From Pseudomonas fluorescens (GTDB lineage: Bacteria > Pseudomonadota > Gammaproteobacteria > Pseudomonadales > Pseudomonadaceae), in assembly GCF_000802965.1 (NCBI RefSeq), contig NZ_JSAK01000017.1:101781-165780 (forward strand): a DNA stretch of 64,000 bases. The letters are read 5' to 3'. The notes under the pieces were generated by a model. The model saw only the letters and a program-made list of their open reading frames with translations. It was not told the DNA's origin and made no database searches. Position 1 is the stretch's first letter. Every line of letters starts with the position of its first letter. The position numbers were made by a program, and so were the translations under genes. Shown piece after piece: positions 37,105-47,196 of this stretch.

Positions 37105-38088
37105 ATGGACTTCAAACGCACCTTGCTCGCCGCTGCACTCCCGCTGACCTGCACGCTCGCCCTCACCCTCAGTAGCGCCGCCCACGCGCTGGAAATCAAA
37201 TTCGCCGACATCCACCCCGCCGGCTATCCGACCGTAGTCGCCGAGGAACAACTCGGTAAAACCCTGGTGGCCGACAGCAACGGCAAACTGACTTTCAAGA
37301 TGTTTGCCGGCGGTGTGCTCGGCTCGGAAAAAGAAGTGGTCGAACAGGCCCAGGTTGGCGCCATTCAGATGGCCCGGGTTAGCCTCGGCATCGTCGGCCC
37401 CGTGGTGCCGGACGTGAACGTGTTCAACATGCCGTTCGTGTTCCGCGACCAGGCGCACATGCGCAAAGTCATCGATGGCGACATCGGCGATGAGATCCTC
37501 GGCAAAATCACCAATTCCGAATTCGGCCTGGTGGCCCTGGCCTGGATGGATGGCGGCACGCGCAACATCTACACCAAGAAACCGGTGCGCAGCCTCGAAG
37601 ACCTCAAGGGCATGAAGATTCGCGTGCAGGGCAACCCGATGTTCATCGAAACCATCAACGCCATGGGTGGTAACGGCATCGCGATGGACACCGGCGAAAT
37701 TTTCAGTGCGTTGCAGACCGGCGTGATCGACGGCGCCGAAAACAACCCTCCAACCCTGCTCGAACACAACCACTACCAGAACGCCAAATTCTACAGTTTG
37801 ACCGGGCACCTGATCCTGCCTGAACCGATCGTGATGTCGAAAATCACTTGGGACAAACTCACTCCCGAGCAACAGACATTGGTGAAGAAAACCGCCAAAG
37901 CCGCACAGGCTCAGGAACGCACTCTGTGGGACGCGAAGTCGGCCAGCAGTGAAGAAAAACTCAAGGCTGCCGGCGTCGAGTTCATCACCGTCGACAAAAA
38001 ACCTTTCTATGAGGCGACTGCCTCGATCCGCGAAAAATACGGCGCACCTTACGTCGACCTGATCAAGCGTATCGAAGCCGTTCAGTAA
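37105..38088 (+). CDS. TRAP transporter periplasmic binding subunit, DctP type
   Basis: 327 residues from ATG 37105 (TGGAG upstream). Signal peptide about 1-29 (cleaved near AHALEIKF), then the DctP fold with PVVPDVNVFNMPFVF, GMKIRVQGNPMF and GVIDGAENNP, in which Arg binds the substrate carboxylate. It should capture hexuronates in the periplasm, given the operon. An unusually stable hairpin follows between this gene and the small membrane subunit. Confidence 0.93.
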   Translation: MDFKRTLLAAALPLTCTLALTLSSAAHALEIKFADIHPAGYPTVVAEEQLGKTLVADSNGKLTFKMFAGGVLGSEKEVVEQAQVGAIQMARVSLGIVGPVVPDVNVFNMPFVFRDQAHMRKVIDGDIGDEILGKITNSEFGLVALAWMDGGTRNIYTKKPVRSLEDLKGMKIRVQGNPMFIETINAMGGNGIAMDTGEIFSALQTGVIDGAENNPPTLLEHNHYQNAKFYSLTGHLILPEPIVMSKITWDKLTPEQQTLVKKTAKAAQAQERTLWDAKSASSEEKLKAAGVEFITVDKKPFYEATASIREKYGAPYVDLIKRIEAVQ

Positions 38089-38113
38089 TCCTCCCTGCAT
38101 TCAAGAAAGGCCC

Positions 38114-38148
38114 GGCGCCACGGACGTTTGAAGACGTCCGTGCGCGCC
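38114..38148 (+). promoter_or_regulatory. Intercistronic hairpin between dctP- and dctQ-type genes
   Basis: CACGGACGT (38119-38127), a six-base loop, ACGTCCGTG (38134-38142), extended outward by GGCGC/GCGCC with one bulge: about 14 pairs and no T-tract. It probably protects or ends the upstream part of the mRNA so that the binding protein exceeds the membrane subunits. Confidence 0.65.
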
Positions 38149-38166
38149 CGGTTACGGTGGAACCCG

Positions 38167-38694
38167 ATGAAGAATCTGCTGCTACGTTTCAATGACAAGC
38201 TCTACATGACCTGTATCTGGGTCGCCGGGCTCTCCGTACTGGCCATTGCGCTGATCATTCCCTGGGGCGTATTCGCCCGTTATGTGCTCGGCACCGGCTC
38301 CAGTTGGCCCGAGCCCACTGCAATCCTGCTGATGATGGTTTTCACCTTCATCGGTGCAGCAGCCAGCTATCGCTCCGGCTCGCATATGGCGGTAGCGATG
38401 CTCACTGATCGCATGCAGCCCAACATGCGCAAAGTCATGAGTGTGTTTGCACAATTGCTGATGGCGACCATCAGCCTGTTCATGGCGATCTGGGGCACCA
38501 AGCTTTGCTTGTCGACCTGGAACCAGTTCATGAGCGCCCTGCCGACCCTGCGCGTCGGTATCACCTACATGCCGATTCCGGTTGGCGGCGTATTGACGCT
38601 GATTTTTGTCCTGGAAAAACTCTTGCTCGGCGATCAGAGCAACCGTCGGGTCGTGCGTTTCGACCACGTTGAAGAAAACGAAGGGGCTGCCTGA
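38167..38694 (+). CDS. TRAP transporter small membrane subunit, DctQ type
   Basis: 175 residues with four hydrophobic helices; typical first-helix region WVAGLSVLAIALIIPWGVFA and later RSGSHMAVAMLTDRM. ATG 38167 is preceded by GGTGGAA. It joins the large subunit gene without a gap (TGA/ATG adjacent at 38694/38695). It scaffolds the sodium-driven TRAP permease. Confidence 0.9.
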   Translation: MKNLLLRFNDKLYMTCIWVAGLSVLAIALIIPWGVFARYVLGTGSSWPEPTAILLMMVFTFIGAAASYRSGSHMAVAMLTDRMQPNMRKVMSVFAQLLMATISLFMAIWGTKLCLSTWNQFMSALPTLRVGITYMPIPVGGVLTLIFVLEKLLLGDQSNRRVVRFDHVEENEGAA

Positions 38695-39975
38695 ATGGAC
38701 GCTTTTATTCTGTTGGGCAGCTTTATCGCGTTGATCCTGATCGGCATGCCAGTCGCGTACGCGCTGGGGCTTTCCGCGCTGATCGGCGCGTTCTGGATCG
38801 ACATTCCCTTCCAGGCGCTGATGATTCAGGTCGCCGGGGGCGTGAACAAGTTTTCCCTGCTGGCGATTCCGTTCTTCGTGCTGGCTGGTGCGATCATGGC
38901 CGAAGGCGGCATGTCTCGCCGTCTGGTAGCGTTTGCCGGTGTGCTGGTCGGCTTCGTGCGTGGTGGCCTGTCGCTGGTCAACATCATGGCGTCGACCTTC
39001 TTCGGTGCGATTTCCGGTTCTTCGGTAGCGGACACCGCTTCGGTCGGCTCGGTGCTGATCCCTGAGATGGAGCGTCGCGGCTATCCGCGTGATTTCGCCA
39101 CGGCGGTCACTGTCAGCGGTTCGGTTCAGGCCCTGCTGACGCCACCAAGCCACAACTCGGTGCTCTATTCGCTGGCCGCTGGCGGTACGGTGTCGATTGC
39201 TTCGCTGTTCATGGCCGGCGTGGTACCGGGCTTGCTGATGAGCGCGTGCCTGATGGTGTTGTGCCTGATCTTCGCCAAGAAGCGTGACTACCCGAAAGGT
39301 GAAGTCATCCCGATGCGTGAAGCGCTGAAGATCTGCGGCGAAGCGCTGTGGGGCCTGATGGCGATGGTCATCATCCTGGGCGGCATTCTCTCCGGCATTT
39401 TCACCGCGACCGAGTCGGCGGCCATCGCCGTGTTGTGGTCGTTCTTCGTGACCATGTTCATCTACCGCGACTACAAGTGGAGCGAGTTACCGAAACTGAT
39501 GCACCGCACGGTGCGGACGATTTCGATCGTGATGATCCTGATCGGCTTCGCGGCCAGCTTCGGCTACATCATGACGCTGATGCAGATCCCGGCCAAAATC
39601 ACCACGATGTTCCTGACCCTGTCGGACAACCGTTACGTGATCCTGATGTGCATCAACGTCATGCTGCTGTTGCTCGGCACGGTGATGGACATGGCGCCGC
39701 TGATCCTGATCCTCACGCCGATCCTGATGCCGGTGATTCTCGGCATTGGCGTGGACCCGGTACAGTTCGGCATGATCATGTTGGTCAACCTGGGGATTGG
39801 ATTGATAACACCGCCAGTGGGCGCGGTACTTTTCGTGGGGTCTGCCGTGGGCAAAGTCAGTATTGAATCAACCGTGAAAGCCCTGCTGCCGTTCTACGGC
39901 GTGCTGTTCCTGGTGCTGATGGCCGTGACTTACATTCCCGCGCTGTCGCTGTGGTTGCCGCATTTGGTCTTGTAA
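38695..39975 (+). CDS. TRAP transporter large permease subunit, DctM type
   Basis: 426 residues, about twelve membrane helices. Conserved NIMASTFFGAISGSSVADTA, TPPSHNSVLYSLAAGG, FTATESAAIAV and LITPPVGAVLFVG are the DctM ion-site and substrate-site segments. Completes the three-part transporter (DctP-Q-M) predicted to import uronates or aldarates with Na+. Confidence 0.95.
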   Translation: MDAFILLGSFIALILIGMPVAYALGLSALIGAFWIDIPFQALMIQVAGGVNKFSLLAIPFFVLAGAIMAEGGMSRRLVAFAGVLVGFVRGGLSLVNIMASTFFGAISGSSVADTASVGSVLIPEMERRGYPRDFATAVTVSGSVQALLTPPSHNSVLYSLAAGGTVSIASLFMAGVVPGLLMSACLMVLCLIFAKKRDYPKGEVIPMREALKICGEALWGLMAMVIILGGILSGIFTATESAAIAVLWSFFVTMFIYRDYKWSELPKLMHRTVRTISIVMILIGFAASFGYIMTLMQIPAKITTMFLTLSDNRYVILMCINVMLLLLGTVMDMAPLILILTPILMPVILGIGVDPVQFGMIMLVNLGIGLITPPVGAVLFVGSAVGKVSIESTVKALLPFYGVLFLVLMAVTYIPALSLWLPHLVL

Positions 39976-39994
39976 AGAAGACTGGCAAACTCCC

Positions 39995-40113
39995 TGTGGC
40001 GAGGGAGCTTGCTCCCGCTGGGGCGCGTAGCGGCCCTGTAATCCTTCAGATATACCGTGTCGTAGGATTCACGACTGCTGCGCAGCCGAGCGGGAGCAAG
40101 CTCCCTCGTCACA
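39995..40113. repeat. REP inverted repeat pair (GTGGCGAGGGAGCTTG family)
   Basis: Arms tgtggcgagggagcttgctc and gagcaagctccctcgtcac; between the TRAP operon and the epimerase gene. Confidence 0.9.
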
Positions 40114-40139
40114 AAGCCCATTGAACCAATGACATCACT

Positions 40140-41009
40140 ATGACAATGACATTGCTCGAACTCGAAGACGAATTCACCCACCTCACCCTCGCCCCCGAAC
40201 TCGGTGGAAGTATCGTCAACTGGACCGTGCGCAGCAGCGGTCAATCGCTGTTACGCCATGCTGACGACCATGCACTGAACACCGGCCTGCCCGGCAAACT
40301 CGGTTGCTTTCCCTTGGTACCGTGGTCAAACCGTATCGCCGAGGGCGGCTTCGATTGCCCGGATGGCTGGCAGTCGCTGACGCCCAACAGCCTCACCGAT
40401 CCTTTGCCGATTCACGGCAGCTCGTGGCAGCAGCCATGGCAAGTGGTTTCCCAGGCATCGAGCGAAGTGGTGCTGCAACTCGACAGCGCGACGCCATTCG
40501 CCTATCGCGCCCGGCAACGTTTCCACCTGAGCGAAGGTCGGTTGAGCATCGAATTGCAAGTGACGCATTTATCCGACCGCGCCGCGTGGCATGGGCTCGG
40601 ATTGCACCCATATTTTCCGCGTACAGATAACACGCGATTGCAGGCAAAGGCCGAACAGGTCTGGTTGTGCAACGCCTCCAAACTGCCGACGCAACAGGTT
40701 GCGATACCTGGCGAATGGAATTTCCAACAAACGAAGGCGTTGCCGGAGACGCTGGTCGACAACGGTTTCTGCAATTGGGATGGGCATTGCCTGATTCAGC
40801 AACCGGATCTCGGCTATGAACTGGAGTGCCAGGCCACCGGCAGCGATTACTACCTGCTCTACTGCCCGGCGGGCCTGGCGTTTTTCTGTATCGAACCGGT
40901 CAGTCACCCGGTCAATGCGCATCACTTGCCGGGTCGTCCGGGGCTGCGTTTGCTGGAGCAAGGTCAATCGGCTGAGCTGACGTTCAGCCTGAAATACCGG
41001 GCGCTGTAA
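40140..41009 (+). CDS. Aldose 1-epimerase family protein
   Basis: 289 residues of the galactose-mutarotase fold: LGCFPLVPWSNRIAEGG (Arg of the active site), PIHGSSW (first His), GLGLHPYF (second His) and CIEPVSHPVN (catalytic Glu). Interconverts alpha/beta anomers of sugars; next to the uronate genes it probably feeds the correct anomer to the dehydrogenase. A REP lies between it and dctM, so separate transcription is possible. Two in-frame ATGs six bases apart at the start. Confidence 0.88.
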   Translation: MTMTLLELEDEFTHLTLAPELGGSIVNWTVRSSGQSLLRHADDHALNTGLPGKLGCFPLVPWSNRIAEGGFDCPDGWQSLTPNSLTDPLPIHGSSWQQPWQVVSQASSEVVLQLDSATPFAYRARQRFHLSEGRLSIELQVTHLSDRAAWHGLGLHPYFPRTDNTRLQAKAEQVWLCNASKLPTQQVAIPGEWNFQQTKALPETLVDNGFCNWDGHCLIQQPDLGYELECQATGSDYYLLYCPAGLAFFCIEPVSHPVNAHHLPGRPGLRLLEQGQSAELTFSLKYRAL

Positions 41010-41012
41010 CCC

Positions 41013-41813
41013 TCAGGCGCGAACCAGCATGTAGACGGCGACGACCAGGCAGACGCTGGCAAACCCGACCTGCAACGCCCGCGCTGGCACCCGGGCGCAG
41101 AGCTTGCGGCCAATGATCATGCCGACGATGCTGGCGACGATGAAGGCAACGCCCAAACCGTCGATACGTACTCCGGCATGCAACGCGCCGATCACGCCGA
41201 TGGCCGAGATCAGGCTGATGACCATCAGGGAAGTGGCGACGATCCCGCGCATCTGCACATCGGTCAGCTGTTTGAAGGCTGGGACGATCAGAAAGCCGCC
41301 ACCCACGCCGAGCAACCCCGAAACCACGCCAGTCACCGCCCCGAGGGCTGCCAGGGTCGCGGTGCATTTGGCAGTCCAGGAAAAGCGTCCGGTCTGCTGA
41401 TCGAGCATGCAGTTTTTCTGCCCCCAGTTGGCGTGACCGTGGTCGCTCGGCGCATCGTCCTTTCGCTCACGACGCAACATCCGGACGGCCACCATCACCA
41501 TCAGCAGACTGAACAGAATCATCAGAATTTTTTCCGGCAACTGATGAGCGAAATAGATGCCCACCGGCGAAAAAACCGCCCCCAGCAATGCAATCAACAT
41601 CGCCGCGCGATAGCGCACCAGACCGTGACGCAGACCGTCGATGGCTCCGACTGCCGCCGCGCTACCCACGGCGAACAGCGCGACGGGGGCCGCCGTGGTC
41701 ATGCTCCAACCCAGACCGAGCACCAGCGCAGGCACGGCAAGAATGCCGCCGCCGGCACCGGTCAACCCAAGCACCATCCCCATCACCACACCAAAAAAAC
41801 TCGCCAGCAACAT
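41013..41813 (-). CDS. TSUP (TauE/SafE) family sulfite/sulfur anion exporter
   Basis: 266 residues from ATG 41813 (the longer frame to 41888 is not preferred). Two repeats of four helices; VLGLTGAGGGILAVPALVLGLG and GLLGVGGGFLIVPAFK are the glycine-rich re-entrant loops of the family. Divergent from an ETHE1-like persulfide dioxygenase homologue, a pairing known from sulfide detoxification, so sulfite export is the favoured role. Confidence 0.88.
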   Translation of the reverse strand: MLLASFFGVVMGMVLGLTGAGGGILAVPALVLGLGWSMTTAAPVALFAVGSAAAVGAIDGLRHGLVRYRAAMLIALLGAVFSPVGIYFAHQLPEKILMILFSLLMVMVAVRMLRRERKDDAPSDHGHANWGQKNCMLDQQTGRFSWTAKCTATLAALGAVTGVVSGLLGVGGGFLIVPAFKQLTDVQMRGIVATSLMVISLISAIGVIGALHAGVRIDGLGVAFIVASIVGMIIGRKLCARVPARALQVGFASVCLVVAVYMLVRA

Positions 41814-41975
41814 AAAACTCTCGTGATCCGTGTAAAAGCCGGGAACGCCCGGTATCGATTGAATGACAGGATAGAGCCCGCTGCACATTTTTCCTGCATG
41901 GATTTTGACGCGGGGCTGGTCAACGCAGGGAAAATGAAACTAACCTCATGGCTTAACCAGACAGAAACAACCAAC

Positions 41976-42839
41976 ATGCCCGCCTTGATTGAAGCCTTCC
42001 TCGACCCCGCCTCGTCAACCTACAGCTATGTAATCTACGAGGCCGATGGCGGGCAGTGCGCGATCGTCGACCCGGTGCTCGATTACGACCCCACTGCGGG
42101 TCGAACGACTACCGCCCAGGCCGACAAGATCATCGCCTTCGTTCGCGAACACCAGTTGCAGGTTCAGTGGCTACTGGAGACGCACGCCCACGCCGATCAC
42201 CTGTCCGCCGCGCCTTATTTGCGGCGTGAACTGGGTGGCAAGATTGCCATCGGCCAATCGATCTGCAAGGTGCAGAACGTGTTCAAGACCCTGTTCAATC
42301 TTGAACCGGAGTTTTGCATTGACGGTTCGCAGTTCGATCATCTCTTCGCCCCGGATGAATCTTTCCGCATCGGTAATCTGAAAGCCACGGCCCTGCATGT
42401 ACCGGGTCATACACCGGCGGACATGGCATACCTCATCGACGGCGACGTGATTCTGGTAGGCGATACGCTGTTCATGCCGGACGTCGGCACCGCGCGTTGC
42501 GACTTTCCGGGCGGCAATGCCAACCAGATGTTCAGTTCGATCCGTAAACTGCTGGCCTTCCCTGCCAGCGTACGCCTCTACGTTTGCCATGATTACCCGC
42601 CCGAGGCCCGTGAACCGTGCTGCATGACGACGGTGGGCGAGCAGCGCAAAAGCAACATTCATGTGCGCGATGGTGTCGACGAGGCGGCTTTCGTTGCCAT
42701 GCGTACCCAGCGTGATGAAGGGTTGGGGATGCCGACGCTGCTGCTGCCGGCGATACAGGTCAATGTGCGGGCCGGGAATTTTCCACCGGCCGAGGACAAT
42801 GGCGTGACTTACCTGAAGATCCCACTTAATAAATTTTAA
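41976..42839 (+). CDS. MBL-fold hydrolase, ETHE1-like (persulfide dioxygenase or related)
   Basis: 287 residues. Metal ligands THAHADHLSAAP, HVPGHTPADMAY, LVGDTLF and CHDYPP match the ETHE1/Blh group of metallo-beta-lactamase-fold enzymes, which oxidise glutathione persulfide to sulfite with one iron. Start 41976 is the family position; an ATG at 41934 (AGGG upstream) would add 14 residues. The divergent TSUP exporter would remove the sulfite product. No ArsR/BigR gene is in the window. Confidence 0.88.
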   Translation: MPALIEAFLDPASSTYSYVIYEADGGQCAIVDPVLDYDPTAGRTTTAQADKIIAFVREHQLQVQWLLETHAHADHLSAAPYLRRELGGKIAIGQSICKVQNVFKTLFNLEPEFCIDGSQFDHLFAPDESFRIGNLKATALHVPGHTPADMAYLIDGDVILVGDTLFMPDVGTARCDFPGGNANQMFSSIRKLLAFPASVRLYVCHDYPPEAREPCCMTTVGEQRKSNIHVRDGVDEAAFVAMRTQRDEGLGMPTLLLPAIQVNVRAGNFPPAEDNGVTYLKIPLNKF

Positions 42840-42840
42840 G

Positions 42841-42920
42841 ATCAAAAGATCGCAGCCTTCGGCAGCTCCTACAGGGGTTTGGCGTAACCTGTAGGAGCTG
42901 CCGAAGGCTGCGATCTTTTG
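42841..42920. repeat. REP inverted repeat pair (TGTAGGAGCTGCCG family)
   Basis: Arms atcgcagccttcggcagctc and gagctgccgaaggctgcgat; between convergent ETHE1-like and bkdR genes and immediately after the stop codon. Confidence 0.92.
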
Positions 42921-42930
42921 CTTTTGATCT

Positions 42931-43419
42931 TCAATTATTCAACGTCAACCCATTCGCCGGCAGCGGCAACGCCGTCTTATAGCGCACCTGCTTGAGCGCA
43001 AAACTCGAGCGGATGTTCGCCACTCCCGGCACCTTGGTCAGAAAGTCCATCATGAAGCGCTCCAGCGACTGGATGGTCGGCACCAGCACACGGATCAAAT
43101 AGTCCGGGTCGCCAGCCATCAAATAGCACTCCATCACTTCCGGGCGATCCGAAATCGCCTCTTCGAAATGCTGCAATGCCTCCTCCACCTGTTTTTCCAG
43201 GCTGACGTGGATGAACACGTTGACGTGCAAACCCAACAGATCCGCATCCAGAAGGGTCACTTGCTCGCGAATCAGCCCCAATTCCTCCATCGCCTTGACC
43301 CGGTTGAAGCACGGTGTCGGCGAGAGGTTGACCGAGCGAGCCAGGTCAGCATTGGTGATCCGCGCGTTCTCCTGAAGGCTGTTGAGAATGCCGATATCGG
43401 TACGGTCCAGTTTGCGCAT
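42931..43419 (-). CDS. bkdR: Lrp/AsnC family regulator BkdR
   Basis: 162 residues. AsnC-type HTH at 5-60 ([31 protein letters not shown]) and the RAM ligand domain with [17 protein letters not shown]. In P. putida BkdR is the activator of the bkd operon in response to L-branched-chain amino acids, and the gene lies divergent to bkdA1 there as here. The identification is supported by synteny. Confidence 0.95.
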   Translation of the reverse strand: MRKLDRTDIGILNSLQENARITNADLARSVNLSPTPCFNRVKAMEELGLIREQVTLLDADLLGLHVNVFIHVSLEKQVEEALQHFEEAISDRPEVMECYLMAGDPDYLIRVLVPTIQSLERFMMDFLTKVPGVANIRSSFALKQVRYKTALPLPANGLTLNN

Positions 43420-43448
43420 GAGACAAAACCACCTGCTTTTTATGTTTA

Positions 43449-43467
43449 TGCAGATTTTTTATCTGCA
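43449..43467. promoter_or_regulatory. Inverted repeat in the bkdR/bkdA1 control region
   Basis: TGCAGAT-TTTTT-ATCTGCA, perfect 7-bp arms, 30 bp upstream of the bkdR start. The 185-bp region is A/T rich; this is the best candidate for a BkdR contact site or autoregulation point. Confidence 0.55.
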
Positions 43468-43556
43468 AATGATCTTGAGCGCAATGAAACAGAGAGAAAT
43501 ATTCTTCTTGGCCGGGCCTATGATTGTTGTAGGACAAGATTTCTTCCACAGAATGA

Positions 43557-44840
<1,284 letters not shown>

Positions 44841-44841
44841 C

Positions 44842-45900
44842 ATGAACGATCACAACAACAATATCCAGTTGGACACCGCCATGACCACGACCACCATGAC
44901 CATGATCCAGGCCCTGCGCTCGGCCATGGATGTGATGCTTGAGCGTGACGACAACGTCGTGGTCTTCGGCCAGGACGTCGGCTACTTTGGCGGTGTGTTC
45001 CGTTGCACCGAAGGCCTGCAAGCCAAGTACGGCACCTCGCGGGTGTTCGACGCGCCGATCTCTGAAAGCGGTATCGTCGGCACCGCCGTGGGCATGGGCG
45101 CCTACGGTCTGCGCCCGGTGGTGGAAATCCAGTTCGCCGACTACGTGTACCCGGCCTACGACCAGATCATTTCCGAAGCTGCGCGCCTGCGTTATCGCTC
45201 GGCGGGTGAATTCACCGCGCCGATGACCCTGCGCATGCCCTGCGGCGGCGGCATCTACGGCGGCCAGACCCACAGCCAGAGCATCGAGGCGCTCTTCACT
45301 CAGGTATGCGGTCTGCGCACCGTCATGCCGTCCAACCCCTACGACGCCAAAGGCCTGTTGATCGCCTCCATCGAAAACGATGACCCGGTGATCTTCCTGG
45401 AGCCTAAACGGCTGTACAACGGCCCTTTCGACGGCCACCACGAGCGCCCGGTTACCCCATGGTCGAAACACCCCGCTGCACAGGTTCCGGACGGTTACTA
45501 CACCGTACCGCTGGACGTTGCCGCGATCGCCCGTCCGGGCAAGGACGTGACCATCCTGACCTACGGCACCACCGTTTACGTGTCGCAAGTCGCCGCTGAA
45601 GAAAGCGGTATCGATGCCGAAGTCATCGACTTGCGCAGCCTGTGGCCGCTGGACCTGGAAACCATCACCAAATCGGTGAAGAAAACCGGACGTTGCGTGA
45701 TCGTTCACGAAGCCACCCGCACTTGCGGCTTCGGCGCCGAACTGACGGCGCTGGTGCAAGAGCACTGCTTCCACTACCTGGAAGCGCCGATCGAACGCGT
45801 CACCGGTTGGGACACCCCTTACCCGCACGCGCAAGAGTGGGCGTATTTCCCAGGGCCGTCCCGAGTGGGCGCGGCGTTGAAACGGGTCATGGAGGTCTGA
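44842..45900 (+). CDS. bkdA2: 2-oxoisovalerate dehydrogenase E1 beta subunit
   Basis: 352 residues, the same length as the P. putida protein, starting MNDHNNNIQLDTAMTTTT. Transketolase-like pyrimidine domain (VVFGQDVGYFGGVF, EIQFADYVYPAYDQ) and C-terminal domain (LEPKRLYNG, DLRSLWPLD). Forms the alpha2-beta2 E1 with BkdA1. Stop TGA is immediately followed by the bkdB ATG. Confidence 0.97.
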   Translation: MNDHNNNIQLDTAMTTTTMTMIQALRSAMDVMLERDDNVVVFGQDVGYFGGVFRCTEGLQAKYGTSRVFDAPISESGIVGTAVGMGAYGLRPVVEIQFADYVYPAYDQIISEAARLRYRSAGEFTAPMTLRMPCGGGIYGGQTHSQSIEALFTQVCGLRTVMPSNPYDAKGLLIASIENDDPVIFLEPKRLYNGPFDGHHERPVTPWSKHPAAQVPDGYYTVPLDVAAIARPGKDVTILTYGTTVYVSQVAAEESGIDAEVIDLRSLWPLDLETITKSVKKTGRCVIVHEATRTCGFGAELTALVQEHCFHYLEAPIERVTGWDTPYPHAQEWAYFPGPSRVGAALKRVMEV

Positions 45901-47178
45901 ATGGGCACGCACGTTATTAAAATGCCGGACATTGGTGAAGGCATTGCAGAAGTTGAATTGTCGGTGTGGCACGTCAAGGTCGGCGACATGGTTGTCGAGG
46001 ATCAGGTGCTGGCCGATGTCATGACCGACAAGGCGATGGTCGACATTCCATCGCCGGTGCATGGCAAGGTGATTGCCCTCGGTGGTCAGCCGGGCGAAGT
46101 CATGGCGGTTGGCAGTGTGCTGATCAGCATTGAAGTCGAAGGCGCGGGCAACGTTAAAGAATCGGCTCAGCCGGCGGTTGCTGTAAAAGAAGCACCGGTT
46201 GCAGCGCCTGAAGTTGAACCTGTCGTGCAAAGCAAACCGGTCGCTGCCCCAGCACCACGCCCGGCCGTGTGCCAAGGTCCGATGGTCGCTCGCGAAGCCG
46301 ATGAGCGTCCGCTGGCCTCCCCGGCTGTGCGCAAGCATGCGCTGGACCTCGGCATTCAGTTGCGCCTGGTACGTGGCACAGGCCCGGCCGGTCGTGTATT
46401 GCACGAAGACCTTGATGCCTATCTGGCCCAGGGTCAGTCGAACGCTTCGGCACCTGTTGCCGCCGCTTATGCCCAGCGCAATGACGAAGAACAAATTCAG
46501 GTAATCGGCATGCGCCGCAAGATCGCCCAGCGCATGCAGGACGCTACCCAGCGCGCCGCCCACTTCAGCTACGTCGAAGAAATCGATGTGACGGCGGTGG
46601 AAGAACTGCGCGCACACCTGAACGAAAAACACGGCGCGACTCGCGGCAAGTTGACCTTGCTGCCATTCCTGGTTCGCGCGCTGGTCGTTGCCCTGCGTGA
46701 ATTCCCGCAGATCAACGCCCGTTACGACGACGAAGCCCAGGTCATCACCCGCCTCGGTGCGGTGCATGTCGGCATCGCCACCCAGGCGGATATCGGTTTG
46801 ATGGTGCCGGTGGTGCGTCACGCCGAAGCCCGCAACTTGTGGGACAGTGCTCAGGAAATCTCTCGTTTGGCCACCGCTGCCCGTAACGGCAAGGCCAGCC
46901 GCGATGAGCTGTCCGGCTCGTCCATCACCCTGACCAGCCTCGGCGCGTTGGGCGGGATCGTCAGCACGCCGGTGCTGAACCTGCCGGAAGTGGCGATTGT
47001 TGGCGTGAACAAAATCGTCGAACGCCCGATGGTCGTCAAAGGCCAGATCGTGATTCGCAAGATGATGAACCTCTCCAGCTCCTTCGATCACCGCGTGGTC
47101 GACGGCATGGACGCGGCGCAATTCATCCAGGCCGTCCGTGGCCTGCTCGAACAACCCGCCACCTTGTTTGTGGACTGA
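45901..47178 (+). CDS. bkdB: Branched-chain keto acid dehydrogenase E2 (lipoamide acyltransferase)
   Basis: 425 residues: lipoyl domain 1-80 with lipoylated Lys44 in MTDKAMVDIP, an Ala/Pro-rich linker (about 85-130), the E1/E3-binding domain (about 138-175: SPAVRKHALDLGIQLR), and the catalytic domain with HRVVDGMDAAQF near the C-terminus. Transfers the acyl group from E1 to CoA. Fits in the operon between E1 and E3. Confidence 0.97.
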   Translation: MGTHVIKMPDIGEGIAEVELSVWHVKVGDMVVEDQVLADVMTDKAMVDIPSPVHGKVIALGGQPGEVMAVGSVLISIEVEGAGNVKESAQPAVAVKEAPVAAPEVEPVVQSKPVAAPAPRPAVCQGPMVAREADERPLASPAVRKHALDLGIQLRLVRGTGPAGRVLHEDLDAYLAQGQSNASAPVAAAYAQRNDEEQIQVIGMRRKIAQRMQDATQRAAHFSYVEEIDVTAVEELRAHLNEKHGATRGKLTLLPFLVRALVVALREFPQINARYDDEAQVITRLGAVHVGIATQADIGLMVPVVRHAEARNLWDSAQEISRLATAARNGKASRDELSGSSITLTSLGALGGIVSTPVLNLPEVAIVGVNKIVERPMVVKGQIVIRKMMNLSSSFDHRVVDGMDAAQFIQAVRGLLEQPATLFVD

Positions 47179-47196
47179 TTTTTGTTGGAGAGCAGC

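Noticed and set aside
41178..41975. Long N-terminal extension of the ETHE1-like gene
   Set aside because: It is the antisense shadow of the TSUP gene; the hydrolase fold begins at 41976.
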